A DNA stretch of 64,000 bases from Macrocystis pyrifera (lineage: Eukaryota > Sar > Phaeophyceae > Laminariales > Laminariaceae). This document shows positions 19,148 to 34,100 of this stretch, one piece after another (position 1 is the first letter of the stretch; each line of letters starts with the position of its first letter). Location of the stretch: positions 248,001 through 312,000 of the forward strand of contig JASSKH010000021.1 of NCBI GenBank assembly GCA_031763025.1. Direction: 5' to 3'. Made by a program: the position numbers and the translations under genes. Below the pieces are notes generated by a model. It saw nothing but the letters and a program-made list of their open reading frames with translations, was not told where the DNA came from and ran no database searches.

Positions 19148-22100
19148 CTGCATAAACACATGCGAGGCAAGCACATGAGACCACAAATGTCGGCGAAACT
19201 TGTAACCCTGATCTACAACTGCAACCACATTTCTGGGGTCAAAACTACTTCAAATTAGTGTGGGTTAATTTTTGCAGTGGTAGGAGGGTTGACCCTTTAG
19301 TGTAGGGTATCGTGCAGTTACTGTACATCAGGGACCTAATGATGACTCTAGTTACAAGTTTCAAGTCCCCACAACGGGAGCGAAGTCCTTAAGGCCTCCT
19401 TAAGGCCTAGACATGTTCAGGCGGCGCGCAAAAGCCGTCCTACAGCAGAACATAATAAATCAAGGCGGTGTACGTAGGGGCGGACCTACGGGTTATCAAA
19501 GAAAAACAAGGAACAAAAACAAAAGCAGGACGTCGAGGACATGTTCTTTGCACGGCGGTGTACGAGCGGACCTGCGAGACACTAAAGAAGAGAATACAAA
19601 AAAAGTAAAACGAAACGGCACGCCGAGGGCATGCTCGCACCTTAAGCTACTCTGCTCCGCTAGATAGGCAGTCAAAACCGCCGCTCTGAGGATGAGGTCG
19701 TCTGCGTTAGGGATGTCCGGCTCCACCGATAGAAGTGCGTGTACCAGGGCGTCGCAGCCGCCCACCTCATCTGCCATAAAACCCGTTGCCACCTGCAGAA
19801 CCAGCAACAAAGCGACAATCCAATCGGGGCCCATGTTTATTCGGGTGTGCTGGCTTCATACTAAACTAATTTTTCTATCCAACGACAACAGTACAGCCAG
19901 AGCCCGTCCAGGTTTTTTATTTCTACAGAGATAAAAATTCGGTGGTCAGACAGTGAGACAGAAAAAACACGCCAACGAATTGAGATAAGCGAAATGATCA
20001 GCCAACGTATTGAATACGCACACACAACAAACAAATCGACAAAGTAATACCTGGCACTCGAAATAAATCAAAAGTAGAATCAAACCAAAAGCAATCCTGA
20101 AATTAGACAGAATACGCATGACTTGAATATAGTTTAGCCACAAAAAAAAGTGAGAAGTGAGATGCTACGGACATGATATAAACAGTACTGCTACATAGGA
20201 ATAGCGCGCAGCCGTACGAGCATGCACATGCTGCGCATGTACCGTACAGCTCTTCACATCGCACATCGGACACGTACCCTACTGTAGCAGTGCATGCTAT
20301 GATAGGCAAAAAAAAATGTGGGCGATGGTATAATGCTGTAATCGTCGTAACGTTTCGGCATTTGCTTCCCTCTGATTTCCCAAGAGGCTTTAACCCGAGC
20401 ACTTCCCACATTACACATGACACGGCGAAACGGAACGATAACTGGCAAGGCGACCCACTGCCTGCATACGTGGAATGAATGCAGCGAGGGTGCTAAGCGG
20501 CACCGGACTACCGTCCGGGAAGGTTAGGGGCTACTCAAATCTTGTCTCGTCGAGCGGCCGTTTCTTCAATAAAAAACCGTCCACCAAACAGTGCACCACG
20601 GAACGGCAACATGCGAGGCACAAAGTAGATATCACGCTACACCACAATACCGTACCGTGCGATGGACTCACAAGTATTGCAGTTCTGAGCGATGACGATC
20701 GTCCAAGGAGAGTAGTTAAAGGCTCGCGTTGCGGGACGAAAATAAGAAATCTGGAAACAGAAATCACCCCAGGACCCCTGCCCGCCATTAAGTCTAGCGT
20801 TTCGATACGACAACAAGAAATGCTACAATAAGAAATCACCTCAGGATCCCTGGCCGCCATCGCGAGGCAACCGAGAGCTGCGGCAGCCGTGGGCGGATCT
20901 TCCGTCCCCAATTGAGAGAACGCTGCCCACAGCTTCAGCGTATCGGCACTCTTGAGGTGGTCGAACATCTTCTGGTGAGGCAAAAGGTTGCACATGGCCT
21001 CGGTTGAGGCTCGTCGGATCATCTCGTGGTCAGAGAACTGAAGACGACAAAAAGCAACAAAAAAGGTGCAGCAGACGCCGTGCATAGCGCGATGTTTTAC
21101 CGCCGCAAGGTAAGAGGCATATCGTGATTTGACATACCAGGTATAACAAATATGAACGTAATACAAAACAAGCTTTCCTGTGCGAAATGATACCCATCTG
21201 TGGCATCAAAACAAGCACGGCTGCGCGCAATCATGAACACATGCGGTTTTCAAAACAAGCCCTGCTGTGTGCACCAATGCCAACCCAGCGATTAACTCCT
21301 GCAAAGCAAGAAAGCGTTGCCATTCTTCTGTTCACAGGGAGACGAGACTTCAAACACTTTGTACCGTACAAGACAAAACTAGCGATCACTGCGTACGACG
21401 GGGTGGCTCGTGGGCTGGCTCTACAAAGCAAAGAATGGCGTGTTGCCACTCTTCTAGCAAAGTGCGATCGGTCACCAGTATTCATGCAGCGAAACAGCAT
21501 CCGACATCCGGCACACACGTCCAAAAAACGTTCGTTTGGGTGCACTATGTATTCGCTATGCGGATTCCTGCGATACAAAAAAGAGGGGTTGAAGTTTATG
21601 AGAATATCTTAGGGTTAGTCGAGTCATGTGAAGTCAACCAGCCTGAGAAAGCACGACGGGTGAGAGGGAACACCGCCTTAGCGTACCTGCAGGTAGTGGA
21701 AGCAAGATATTCCTTTCTCCGCGATGATGCGGCTCTTCACGTTGTCCAGGCTGGCGAGATTTGTCAACGCCATTAAACCCTCGAACTGTTGGATGTTGAG
21801 AGACTCGTGGTCCCTGCACATCGCAATCAAGGCAGGCACTGACCTGCCAAACAATACCAAAGCGCGTCAAACGCCAAAGGATCGTTACACACCCCGGACC
21901 CATGATATAGATCACTCTCACTTCATGGTATATATCTTTCGAGTTAGGTCTATTCCCGATTTCGTATGATGCACCTGAGTTCAGGTTGCCGGTTGTGGCC
22001 CGTACTCTGCATGATCTAGTACATGTGTCCTTGATTGGATATGTACTACAGTATGAAAATCCTGCACAAGCTCTCACTACGTCAGGTGAGGAATTAAATG

Positions 22101-25100
22101 ATCTACACTAGAGAGATAGATCAGATAGATCAGATAGATCATGATCCGTCCGTCCGAGGTGTGTCCGAGGTGTGAATCGTTCATCTGGGTAAGGGATGGA
22201 CAAAACACGTGCGAAGCACCAAAAGTTGAAAGTAAACTTCATAAATTGTTGGGATCAGAGCAGTGAGCATTGTGGACGTGCCCAAAAATCATTCGCCTAT
22301 CACACAGGCTGGCGCCAGGATTGCCACGGCACGCACTATTACAGGTGCGCTTAGTATTTAACATGCCTGGTAGTAATACAGAAAGCAGCATACCTAGTAA
22401 TCAGAACCAACGATAGACCCACGAACCATGTATCCCCCTGCTGTACTACTACTGTATGTTTACACGGCATAGTTGGTTTTGACTACTATTAGTAAGTTCG
22501 CCCGTAATAGGTGGAGCACCACGCCTTAGAGAATATGGCATCGTGTGATTAGAGCGTTCGTCGCTTAAGGATTGCTTTCATCGCCACGGATTCGCCAAAG
22601 CCGTCCAATAAAACACTCAAAAAGAAAAAGCCACCACGTCGCAACCCGCCAGTCTACCGTGGTATGTAGCAAGTATATCAAGACATGAAACGAGCCGAGC
22701 CACGATACGCGGGTGTATTCATTGTCATGCATGGCCGTACAGTAGCCGTATGGCTATACAACTTCACATCCCTACAATGCCGGGACGGAACACTTCCGGT
22801 GTTCACCGAACAGGCAGACGTTGTATGGCATTGCTTGCACCGAGCGCCGAGCGCCGTTACGGGTGATCGGCTAGTCGCACGAAGGGTGTGCTGCGACCTA
22901 CCTTGGACTGCTTGTGAGGTGGACTTCGACACCTTCTCCGTACTTTCTTGCTTACTTATGGACGGCAGCGTCGAAGGACCTCATTCGTTTTCCGGTATAG
23001 CCCCTTCTAGAGACAGTAATGGGTATACTGTGTAACTGCCTCGTGGTGGGTATATTTGGGGTCGCCTTTTGCTGCTTTTGCTGGTATTGCTGCCGGACGT
23101 GTCTCTTCAGCTAAGGACCTACCTACCGTACTACAATCCATACCATTAATACCAGTAATACCATTAACACCATTACAATACCTGTCATAGCATAAACTCT
23201 ACGCAGTAGTGAATGAATGCTATACCTACACAATGGTCCATGGTTGGTGGAATTGTGCATCGGGTTGAGCACACGCTTCTTCGCAAAAGTCGGCTGTTGG
23301 GTAAAGTACAAATACTATCAATACTACTACTAGGGCAATAATAGTATAGACCTCCTCGAGTTAGAAACCTCACAAACAATGCGTATGCTATTCAAGTAGT
23401 ACATTTCTAGTGTACAACAGAGTTCATAGTACTACGGTAGAACAGTAGTACTACTGTGCTACAGTACCATCAACATCAGGTAGACCAATTGTACTGTTGC
23501 ACTGTAGTGTTGCAGCACAGTAGTGACGTAGTGTTGTAGCACAGTAGTGTTGTAGTGCCGTAGCACAGTAGTGCATTAGTCCGGAAGTGCAGCAGATTGT
23601 GCAGTACAATAGGTATCCCCTCTACTGTGGCATGAACAACATCCAAAAAACCTATCGCTATGTACATCCCAATACTCACAGCTTACAGACCGTAGTCTGT
23701 CTAGCATGCATACAATTCGGCCCAGCATGTGCCCGCGGGTATTCGGTACCCGCCCAGCACACAGTACACAGTAGACTGTAGACAATAAACAGTAGACGTG
23801 CCCCGCCCGGTATATAGGATAAGAAACACGAAGGCATTTTCTCACCCCATAGTCTGAGCCTCCGTAAGAAGGTGCGGGTTCGTCGTGACCAGCGTCTTTG
23901 CGATGGCGTGTCGAGCTTCCAATATGCAGCCCTTGTTTTTATCGTTCTTCTTCGTCGCAGAATCTGCCTCGCTCACGCTCGGCGTTGCAGCCATGTTGAT
24001 CAGCAAGGACTGTCCGTCGTCGTTGTCGATAACGCAGAAAAAAGGGATGCCATATAGGTAAGTTGGTGTACGAGTGGGGTTTGGTAGATAAATAGAGGCG
24101 TTCAACAGAACGCCATCATGGCATCGTAGCACAAGATCGACCGATCAGAAAGGTCGGGATAAATACACAACACATAGACCCGTCCCCTATCCCTCTGAAA
24201 AACCGCCTCTGTCCAGGTCTACCGGGAGGAAGGAGCAACGCCGAAATGATGGCTGCAATGCCGGTGTTCTTACTTGAGCCATTTTTTACGGTACAGAAGG
24301 CAAGACAGCACCGTAAATCAGTAGTTATACTCCGAGGAAGGAAGGGCGCATGCCCCTACGCACTAATGTTACCGATGTTTGAACCACTATTTTGCTTTTA
24401 TCATCCGGCGGACGGTTGAAACGAAAAAATGAAGCTTGAGCTCACCACACTTACGCAGCTGTGCTGTGTTAGCTGTGTGCCAGTTTTGATTCAGTTGTAT
24501 ATAGAACACAACTTTGCTGCCAGGGCACCCGTATCACGAGCTATCATAGCTATCAACAAAGAGCATCGCTGATATCTCAGTGACGCGAGCAAACTGGCCT
24601 TTACGGACGGAAAATCAATGGTAACAATGTAACCATGTAACATTTTTTTCTGTACCGTAAGCCACCGTAAGCCGCAGGGGTGATTGGCGAAAGTGCCTTC
24701 TGATCGCACCAACCGATAGCAGCGACGTGGCCACGGAACAATAGCGGGGCTTGGTGGATGACTAGTAGAGTGAGGAGTAGGGTAGAGGGGTAGAGAGTGT
24801 TGAGGTCAAGCATGCCACGGTAGGGGTGCAACTGCAGTACGAGTGTATAGTGTGTCAGCCATTTTCTGTAGCTCCTCGTTTGAGGAGCTCCATATTATTA
24901 CTGATTCGCCCAAAACTGTATTATGATACATACTATATGTACGCTTAACTCAATCAACAATCTCACGGCGTACAGCAGATGCCAACGAAAAACATTTCAC
25001 GTTGCGACACGGGATGTCGGGTAGTTACCGAGTTCAGGAATTCCGTCAGTCAGAACAAAAACGGAAAAAAGTGCGATATACCCCCGTCGTGGCACGCGTC

Positions 25101-28100
25101 ACCTACGACAACACGTGTCCCTACACACTCACAAACCTTGTTCTGGCGAACCTTACTATCACTAACGTTTTTCAACTGTGCAACTCCTTTGCACAACGGA
25201 CAGCAAAACAGTGCCCGCAAATACCGTATGCAGTTGAAAGCCCACAAAAACGACCACTCTCTTCTCCGCTCCCTGCCTTGACCCAGCAACACAAAAATGC
25301 CACCAAGCCTTGAAGCCTATTGACGAATGCACCCGCGATTTGTGTTGAACCTACTTTAGTTTTGGTCTGGAAAAAATATTGCAGCAGATGCGAAAGGGTT
25401 AGCTGACTCTATCGCTGCGGCTGTCTCAAACTACGTATACAAGGGTATGCTACAGTGCGATTCCGGCTACTGCCTCTGATTAGGCTTATGTACATGGCAA
25501 GCATAAACATGATCTACCTTACGCTCTTTTTTTAGAGCATGATAAACCATAATTGTATACTCGAGGCGGAAAAACACCACAATCGAACCATCGTGCTTTT
25601 TGGGGGGCATGCTGGGCACTTGAGGGGAAAGCTAAGAAAGCACATACCAAAAACAAAATAACGCTTATTTAGTTTTGGGAAAAATGCAGCATGGATAGTC
25701 TACAAGCCTATCTCTAACGCCACCAGCGATCAGCCGCTTAAGGAAACAGGCAGGCCTGCATGGTCCAGCACTCACCCTGTAGCTAGACGAAGGGTTAGGG
25801 TTATCGCTTACCGTACGGGGTAGCCGCCTAGTGGAACCTGCGCCCACCCTCAAACTACAGCATGGTCACGCCATACAAGATGGATACTCGACTGTTATTA
25901 ATAGAGCTCAGAAGTATCGCAACATAAACTCCAGTTGTAGATCTAAATAATATATCAAGATGAATTTTTCGCTGCTCTTCACTATGCTACCGCAGTATGA
26001 GATATCCTTTGTAAGTGGGACGCCTCACCAGTCCTCCCTGCTGCACGATCAGTCCTCGGTTGAGAGGCTCCGTGGCCAGCCTGCGGAAGCAGAGCGCAAC
26101 GCGTTCTCTGGTTGCTGGGCTAGCATCCTCAGCGAGTTTTTTTAGTGCCAGCACACACCCCGCTTCCGCCAGGGCGTGGGATCTACCAGACAAAAACAGA
26201 TACAAGAGACACAAGAGGCACAAGAGACACAACCGATCCAAAACGGGACACCAAGAGAGTTGTTAATCGGAGCGACGATGATGTTCTTACCATAGCTCAT
26301 TTCGCTGAAACATCGCCCGTGGTCACAAAATGTGGCTTGAAACAAAAAACCTATCCATGGGAGAGAACAGACAAGTTCAAAATAACACGCGCAACAGCAG
26401 TACGCAAGGCAACGACACTAACGAGCCGTGGTATATCATCCCGTATCACTTGTAACCACATATATAAGCAACATATCCATGGACTCATGCGGTAGAGGGG
26501 GGGGGGGGCACCCACATTTGCACTATCACGAAGGACCATAGTCAATAGCACCTGCGGTACACACAAAAACCTATATATTTCCCTATTTTTACAAACAAAA
26601 TTTGGTCCCATTTACTATGGTCCCCCGTAATAGCGCTCTTACGCCACTCGGGTGAGTGGGTCTGCCTCGCCCAAAAGTGGACGCACAGTATTTTTGGGCG
26701 CATAATCAAAACAATCCAGGCAATGAATATCGCGAAAACGAAAAGGCATAACATCGTAAAACTGCAAATAAATAGGGTAGTGTCGACCGAGTTGCTCTGG
26801 GTGGCTGAAAAAACAGGACTCAAAAATGCGACTCCGCTACCGCAGTACTACTAGTCCATGGTGTGCACACCCGAAAAGGGAAAAAGAAAAATGCGAAGTA
26901 TCGGAGCGAAGGTTTCATCGTATCTAAATCGATTTCAACGATGTCAATCAATCGAATTTGTTATCTAAAATGGCTCCCTGAAAGACGTTTATTAATCCCA
27001 ATGCAATCGTCTCCATTTTGCCACTCCGATGACGATTGAATTGTACGACTGAACCGGCGTTGAATCGGCTGCGATTCACAGTCCTGGAAGGCATGCGTTT
27101 TCGTTCTTCAACAATGTGGGCAACCGTATTGACAGCAAGGCCCGTCGAGGGCGGCACCCGCGACTGCGGCTCAAGCGAAATTTCTACCGCTTCTGTGTTT
27201 TTTTGGTCGTCGTTATTGTCAAAGACAGCAATTCTCTAGGGTAGGGAAATCCTTAACAAGGAAGCAACGGCAGTTCCGTAGAGTAGACAAATCCTTCAGA
27301 ACGAAATGAAGAGAGGCCATCTTGGAGAACGAAGCCAAGAATACGTGAATACCACTATCGTAGCAACTTCTTGGCCAAACAGCTACAGCTACAACAGCTA
27401 GATACACAGCAACGATGGAGCCGGCGGCCTTTAGTGCAGCACGGTTTGCCTCGTTGCAGGTGGCGTATATGTCTGCCAGCTTCCCCTTTACGGGTCTTAG
27501 GGTTAGGGTAATTCGCGAGAAATGACGTTTTTAGCGGGTGGCTCTCACAACACGCCATCGATAGGCTTGTAGAGTGTCAACTTTGGGACAGTGCCAAAAG
27601 AAAGTTACGATTGCAGCATCGGCGAACAGACGCAGCCGGGGCTCATGAGGTAAGTGAGGCACCAGAACTGCTCTACACGAGGTTTATTATGACACGTGCA
27701 CAGCATGTTACTAGTTGCAATGTTACGTGCTTCCACTACGAGACGCATGGTCAGACTGCAGCCGACATACTGTAGCTTTGGTCGCATTGCCTGGGTCTCT
27801 CACTGCTCAACACGGGATTCATAGTATCACGACACGAAAACCAAGCACCCGCCGCGTCAATTCCGTCTTTACGTGCCCCACCCGCACTGAGATGCACAAA
27901 CAGTTACCTACGCTCGCGCCAACCAGTCTGGAAATATACAACACAATGGAAGATAAATTAGGACCCCGCCGTGATGTCAACCGACGGTCGAGCGGCAAGG
28001 TTGATGGGCGTTCAGGCGAGCGAGCGAGTTAGGTGTTCGGGGTTCACAACCTTCGCTGCGCAGCATCAACGCTGTCCTTGGTGTCTGTTTCGTCCTCCTT

Positions 28101-31100
28101 AGGCCCTTGTCCATGCGAGTCGTTGAGCTGCTTGAGCTGCTGGTACTGCTCGTAGGTCATGTCCTTCCCCTTGAACGACTCCTTCACTTCCTCTTCCTTG
28201 CTCACGCACAACTGAGCGAAAAGGACAGTGGGTGCACAGGGCGACGTAACGTGTTCACCCTATCATCCTGCGTGTGGTGTTTCTGAGGCGTGTCGCTTGT
28301 ACGACCCATTGCGGCAGAACAAGCTCTGCATCCATTTCACTTAAGACGTTTAACTAAACCCGAAACACCAAACAATGGACTCAACAAACACCAAATCCTT
28401 GGCTCTAGACACCACGAACTAAACACAACATATGCACACAAACACAAAAACAAACACACTAAAGGGATAGCGATAGGGTTGGGCTTAGGCTTACGAACGC
28501 CTGTAAGCATACAGAGTCCCTTGCAGTGTACCCCTGAGCAAAGTCGTCGGCCTCCGAACAGCAAACAAGGTTAACTATCAATACTATTACTACTATCCAC
28601 AATGCCTATCACGAAAAGCAAAGCTTGGGTGGATGCTGACTACAGCACTGTAGGGAAACAAAGCCGCCGTTCAGGCCTCCCGTGTTTCCTATTTTTCGAG
28701 AGCTGCTCGGATCTCGACGCCACATAGTGAATGAATCGTGTTCAAAAGCCTCGCGTAGATTATATTTAACCTATCAGGTACAGTAGGTCGCAAGTGGTGC
28801 GGCTGACGGTAAATCAGCCACAAAAGCTACCGTTGGGTAGACGGCGTACACACGCAAAAACACGAAAATCTCCAAGGGGTGTGTATAGTAGGGTGCATAC
28901 TCTGGGGTATCTGGTTACCAAAACCTGGTTACCGTACAATAGTATCACACGTGTGATAAGATATCACACGGTTGATAATATAACACACCCCCTTGGGATA
29001 AGTTTCCGAGCCGGTGTTGTCGAAAACATGCCTTAAGGGGGGCACACAAAACGAAAATGGTGGCGTTGGAAACATCTCTTCGACATACCTCCGTAGACCC
29101 GTCGCTCGGCGTTTAAATTTTCCCTGTTGTCGAGAACATCAGCTTGGAAACAAATCCGAGGGGGTGTGTTATTCTATCAGTCCTATCTCACGGGTGATAG
29201 TGGTAGACGGTACGTACGACATACCCGGGGAGATACCGATTACATTCAGAATATTTACACTACCACTACAGTTACTTACTAAACACACTCTTGGACATCT
29301 CCCGATGCCAGTACCCTTGAGTGAATGTTTCGCACCTCGGACAGATGAGACAGATCAGACAGATCATGATCTATATATCTATCTATATATCTACATATCT
29401 ACTATAGATCATCTAGCTCCTCGCCTGCCGTTGTGAAAGGTTGTGCAGGATCTGTACAGAACAGATCCAACTCTGCAAACATGCGCTAGATCATACATAT
29501 GGATATTATACGGGTCCCACTCGGCAGCAAGAGCTAAATCTTACAAGCTCGGGAATAGATCTGCGCTGAAAGATCTAGATCATGACCTATTTGTAGATGA
29601 TCTGATAGATGATCTGTTAGATGATCTGTCCAAAGTGTGGGGTGTGTACCTTGTGCCTATTTAAAGCACGGTGCCGTGCCTGGATGATTTGGCGAGCGAT
29701 GTGGTAAAACTACGAGCACACACCAAAACAAACCGAGTCGACGGCAGGCCGCCCTATACTGACGAACGCGCCTTACCGACGAGTACAGGAAGGCAAGGCC
29801 GTAGGCGATGGGACTGGTCCCCTTCGCGTGGTGCCCTGCTTCACACAGGCGAGACAGAGCCTTCTGGCACCGCGCAGACCCGTAGCACAGTTCCTCCTTC
29901 ACCTGAACAAAAAAACGTGGTTAAATGGTGTAGAATGCAGCAGGGGAATCAGCGTTGTTATATACCTTTCGAGACTTGTTTGTAGTATAGAGGCAAAACG
30001 TGTCGAAAACATATCTAGTGCTACAATTACAGCGTCAACCTTCGGCCACACGAAACGAACAGCCTATCATGGGTGGGGTATGGTATGGTATGGCATGATA
30101 TCATATCATAACATATCATGATATAATATAATATCCTGATATGATATGATACGATATGATATGATAGGATACGATACGACGATACGATATATATATATCA
30201 CTTTTACTTTCCAGCCCACTCGTAGGAGGTTTTACCCTCGACAATCTTCTGGACAAGCCGTGGTCACAGGTGTCGTCCCTTCTCCCCCCCGGTACGTGCC
30301 TTTATTTTTTGTCGCGCATAGGGTTCAGCATTCCCACTGCTCGTCGATTTTCATCGAATGTAGCCAACTCACGATTTCGCGCTTTCCGCTTACCAATCTT
30401 TCATGCAAGAAAAAGTCCCTATGAGCATGCACTCAGTGAGATATGAACCCACGAAATTGATCTTGACAGGCACGCGGACCACCTACCAAGCCGATGATAC
30501 GGTATGATATACAAGGTTTCCCTTCGGGATGTGGGTAACGTGAAACCCCGGGGGCGTCGCAAGCCGAAAAGGGAGTCACAGGTAGCACCCGCATAGCTGT
30601 TCTTGGCGGAAACGGGAGCCATGGTTTAGCGTGTTGCTCGAAGGAAAGAGTAATAACTATTAATAGTAGTCGGCAGGAACTAAGTACTACTCTTTCTGTG
30701 GTGGGTACTACACTACTACACGCATGCGGCAGCATAGGTTGACTACTGTATATACCGTCACTATACACCACTACCACTACTACGCAGATGTAGTGAAGCA
30801 GCATACACTCTACAAAATACTGCCTGGTACACTACTACTACAGTACCACTACGACTACTAACTATAATACTACTAAGTAGTACTGCTGACCAAACGCTCA
30901 TACAACATACAGACAACCTCAGAGGTCAAATAACTACGCGGTACCATGGATTGGGGCATGACTGCTATATGTAATACTGTTACTATTATAGATACACCAC
31001 CTGTAATACGTAGATGCAGTACAGGTAGAAGCAGCATGAGTAAATATTACACTACAATACCTACTGCTGTTGTTCCTATAATACTAAAACTTCGATACAA

Positions 31101-34100
31101 CGGCGACGTAGCATGCAAGCGGTACCATGAGTTGGGGGCATGACTACTATACTGCTACTGTTAATGTGCACTACAACTATTACGCAGATAGATGCACTGT
31201 AGTAAAGGTAGAAGCAGCATGCACGCCACAAACTACCTGATACTATACTACTACCACTATACTGATGATTTTGTAAAATGTACAGGCTACGTATTATATA
31301 CGGTTGAGGGCATGTATCTACTACTGCTTCTATTGGCCAGATAGAAGCAGCATGCAGAGGTAGACGGACCGAGGGAGCCAGTTTCGTGTTCACGTACGTG
31401 CTCGGTGTGAGGTGTTTGGTGTACGTCAAAAGGGCTCAGGTGAAACATGTATGACGCTCGACAGCTCGACAGACGTGTGCTGCTGCTGCTGTACCTGCTG
31501 CTGTATCTGCTGCTGTATCTGCTGCTGCTTTTTCTGCTGCTGCATCTGCTGCTGCATCTGCTGTATCTGCTGCTGAGTGAGGTTGAAAATAAAAACGGGC
31601 GATTTCAAATTATTGAGATTGTTAACGCAGAGAAAATTCAGCAGAGGAAATTATCGTTCTCGTGCGGGAATGATTGTTGTTGCGTGCTCGCCACGACCGG
31701 GTAGGTTTTCCAGCCTATTGCACCGACAAAAAAAAACACGAGACCACGATCACTCGGTTGTTCGACCTGGTGAACACTGCACACACATACTATGCGAACA
31801 CTGCTGCTGTACTACTGCTGCTGTTGTAGTGCGCACCGTGGCTGGGCGTTGCTTTTGAAATACGGAAAAAATTCGTACAAATCGTCGTCCTGCCCCTGCG
31901 CAGCATCCAATTAGTTGCACCTTTCTCGAGATTATGTATGTGTTCGTTCCTACTTCCTAGGTCGACAGGAATCACGGCCCACACACAAAAAAAATGCGCT
32001 ATCCGTGGCCGCCACAAAAGGGAGAGCTTGATGAACGACTGTTACTGTGCCGTGGCTGACTCTGTAGAGAGCTCAAGGGACGGTGTGATCAGACATGATA
32101 CAGCAGCAGCCAGCAGCAGACAAAAATCTTTAAACTTGTGGGATCTCCATTGTCCTGCTTGGCTCTAGCAGGTCGGAATGACTCCCCGTAGTTATTTGCC
32201 AGAATTCTCGACTTGGGAGGCCCAGAGCACGCGCCACGGACCTCGGCCGGGGCTCGCATTTGCGCTGTGGTGTACACGCGGGCTCCCTGTGTGCCACGCA
32301 GCCTAGAGTGCGAGAGAAGACCCACGGTCGGACGAGAAAAGTAAAGTATTCTAGAAAAAAAGTCCATTTGGTACAAAGTAATACCTGGTATATGGTAGGG
32401 GATGCTTCCGAGCAGTGGAACGTCAGGAAATATTTTAACTCGCCCAGCAATATTCATTCTGCTGCACGTTCTTCCAATTAAAATATTGTTTCGATGCTTG
32501 ATGAGGCCGCACTTTTTGTGCATTTGGTCCCTATACTATAAACGAGTTAAAATGGACCAACAGGGTTAACTAGAGTAGAGATGGGTTGGGCTTAGGATTC
32601 GGGTCCGCAATGGGTTCCAAGTTGACCGGTCGAAACGCCTAAAAGTATGGACGACCAACGATACGAACAGAACGGGCAGCATAGTACAAACATTGCCCTT
32701 TTGTCAGCACGAGCAAAAGAGGATGACAAGTTCCCAAGGGTCAACTTACCCTATCCTTGCCAAGAGTGGCACACACGCATGTTGCAAAAGGCAATACCAG
32801 TACCAACACTGCACACGTTTATAGACTGTAGTTCGCTCCCTCACTATACAAAATTGTCGTAACTATAGCACCGTTTTTCGGGATTTCGAAACAACCACCA
32901 GGCCAAAAACGGCCAACATGGAAAACGCAACCCGTTTGAATGGATGAGCGGTGTAGATGGGATGCAAGCGCAACGCCTCGTGGGAAGGTGGCAGCGCCAC
33001 AACTTAATGAGTAAAAAAAGGCCGTGTTAAATGTGCAATCAATACGTAGGTATTAGTCGTATCCAACGGTGCATGTCGGAACGCCAGCCCGACATTACAT
33101 CAGAGCTACGGGCGTTAAACCAAGGCAGCACTGACCCTAAACCTAACGCTAACTTTGACCCTACCAGGGTCAGGATTGGAGTTAATCAACGATTAGGGCC
33201 CTAACCCTAACCCGACAACTAAAATCCGCCCAAACGAAAGACCGAGTGCACCATCGTGAGAGCAGCTTGTCGTTGGCTACACCTACACACCTTGGTCTTT
33301 GAAACGAGGAAGCTCAGCACCTCCACGGCGCGCTCGCTGTCTGCTAGTCCCGCCCCACCCTTCAACGCGTCCAAGCCTCGCCCGGGCTTCAACGCTGCTG
33401 TTTTCGAGCACGCCGCGTCTGCCGTGGCCGTGGGCTTTGTTGAGGGCGCGATAAGGTCGAGCGAGACGTTGAGAAGCTTGGTGACATCATCCGAGTCGCT
33501 TGAAAGGGCAGCGGAGATCATCCCCAACTTGGCGTACGCACTGCATGAAGGAAGGCAAGGTGCGGTAGACGTTGGAGTTTCAGCGAAGCGAAAACAGCAA
33601 AACCAGGTCGGGCGTAACAGCGAAATGTTCACACACAGAGTATCAGCGAAATCCGCAGTACAGCACAGATTTTGCGCACTTCGTATAGATTTACTATCTA
33701 TACATCTTACGTGACTGAATTCAAATCGACATGGGCTGTCTCGACGAAAACAGCTCGGATTCTAAAACTTCTAGAGTCAATAAAAGCAGTACAGGCTCAG
33801 GAACCCGGCTGCCAAAAAAATGCAGTCCTCATTTTTCCCAACGGTTGCGAAAGAACAACTGTAACAGAGAAGCAAAAAAAGCAGAGCTAGGTCAGGCGAA
33901 ACAGCAACAGCAACACCGTGACACACCGTCGCCTCCCTAGGTACGGCACGCGGGGCGCCAGTAAAACGCGACGACAGCAGGAGTGCATTCATCCACAAGC
34001 TACAAGTCGATACGTAGCAGAGCACACAATTACAAGATGTTGGACGCACCGTTATAGTGTGATACTGTGATAGTGTCATCGTCTGGCCCCGCGAACAGGA

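Larger units (their letters stand above)
29903..33290 (-). other. Intron 9 of UNC45
   Basis: It carries a GATAT-rich low-complexity stretch (30070-30195), SINE copy 1 and segmental duplication copy 1 (30510-32386). The remainder, 32390-33290, shows only a short telomere-like run at 33199-33212. Confidence 0.8.

Noticed and set aside
22090..22148. Possible CRISPR-like array of short repeats
   Set aside because: Simple GATA/GATC microsatellite with no spacers; eukaryotic context.
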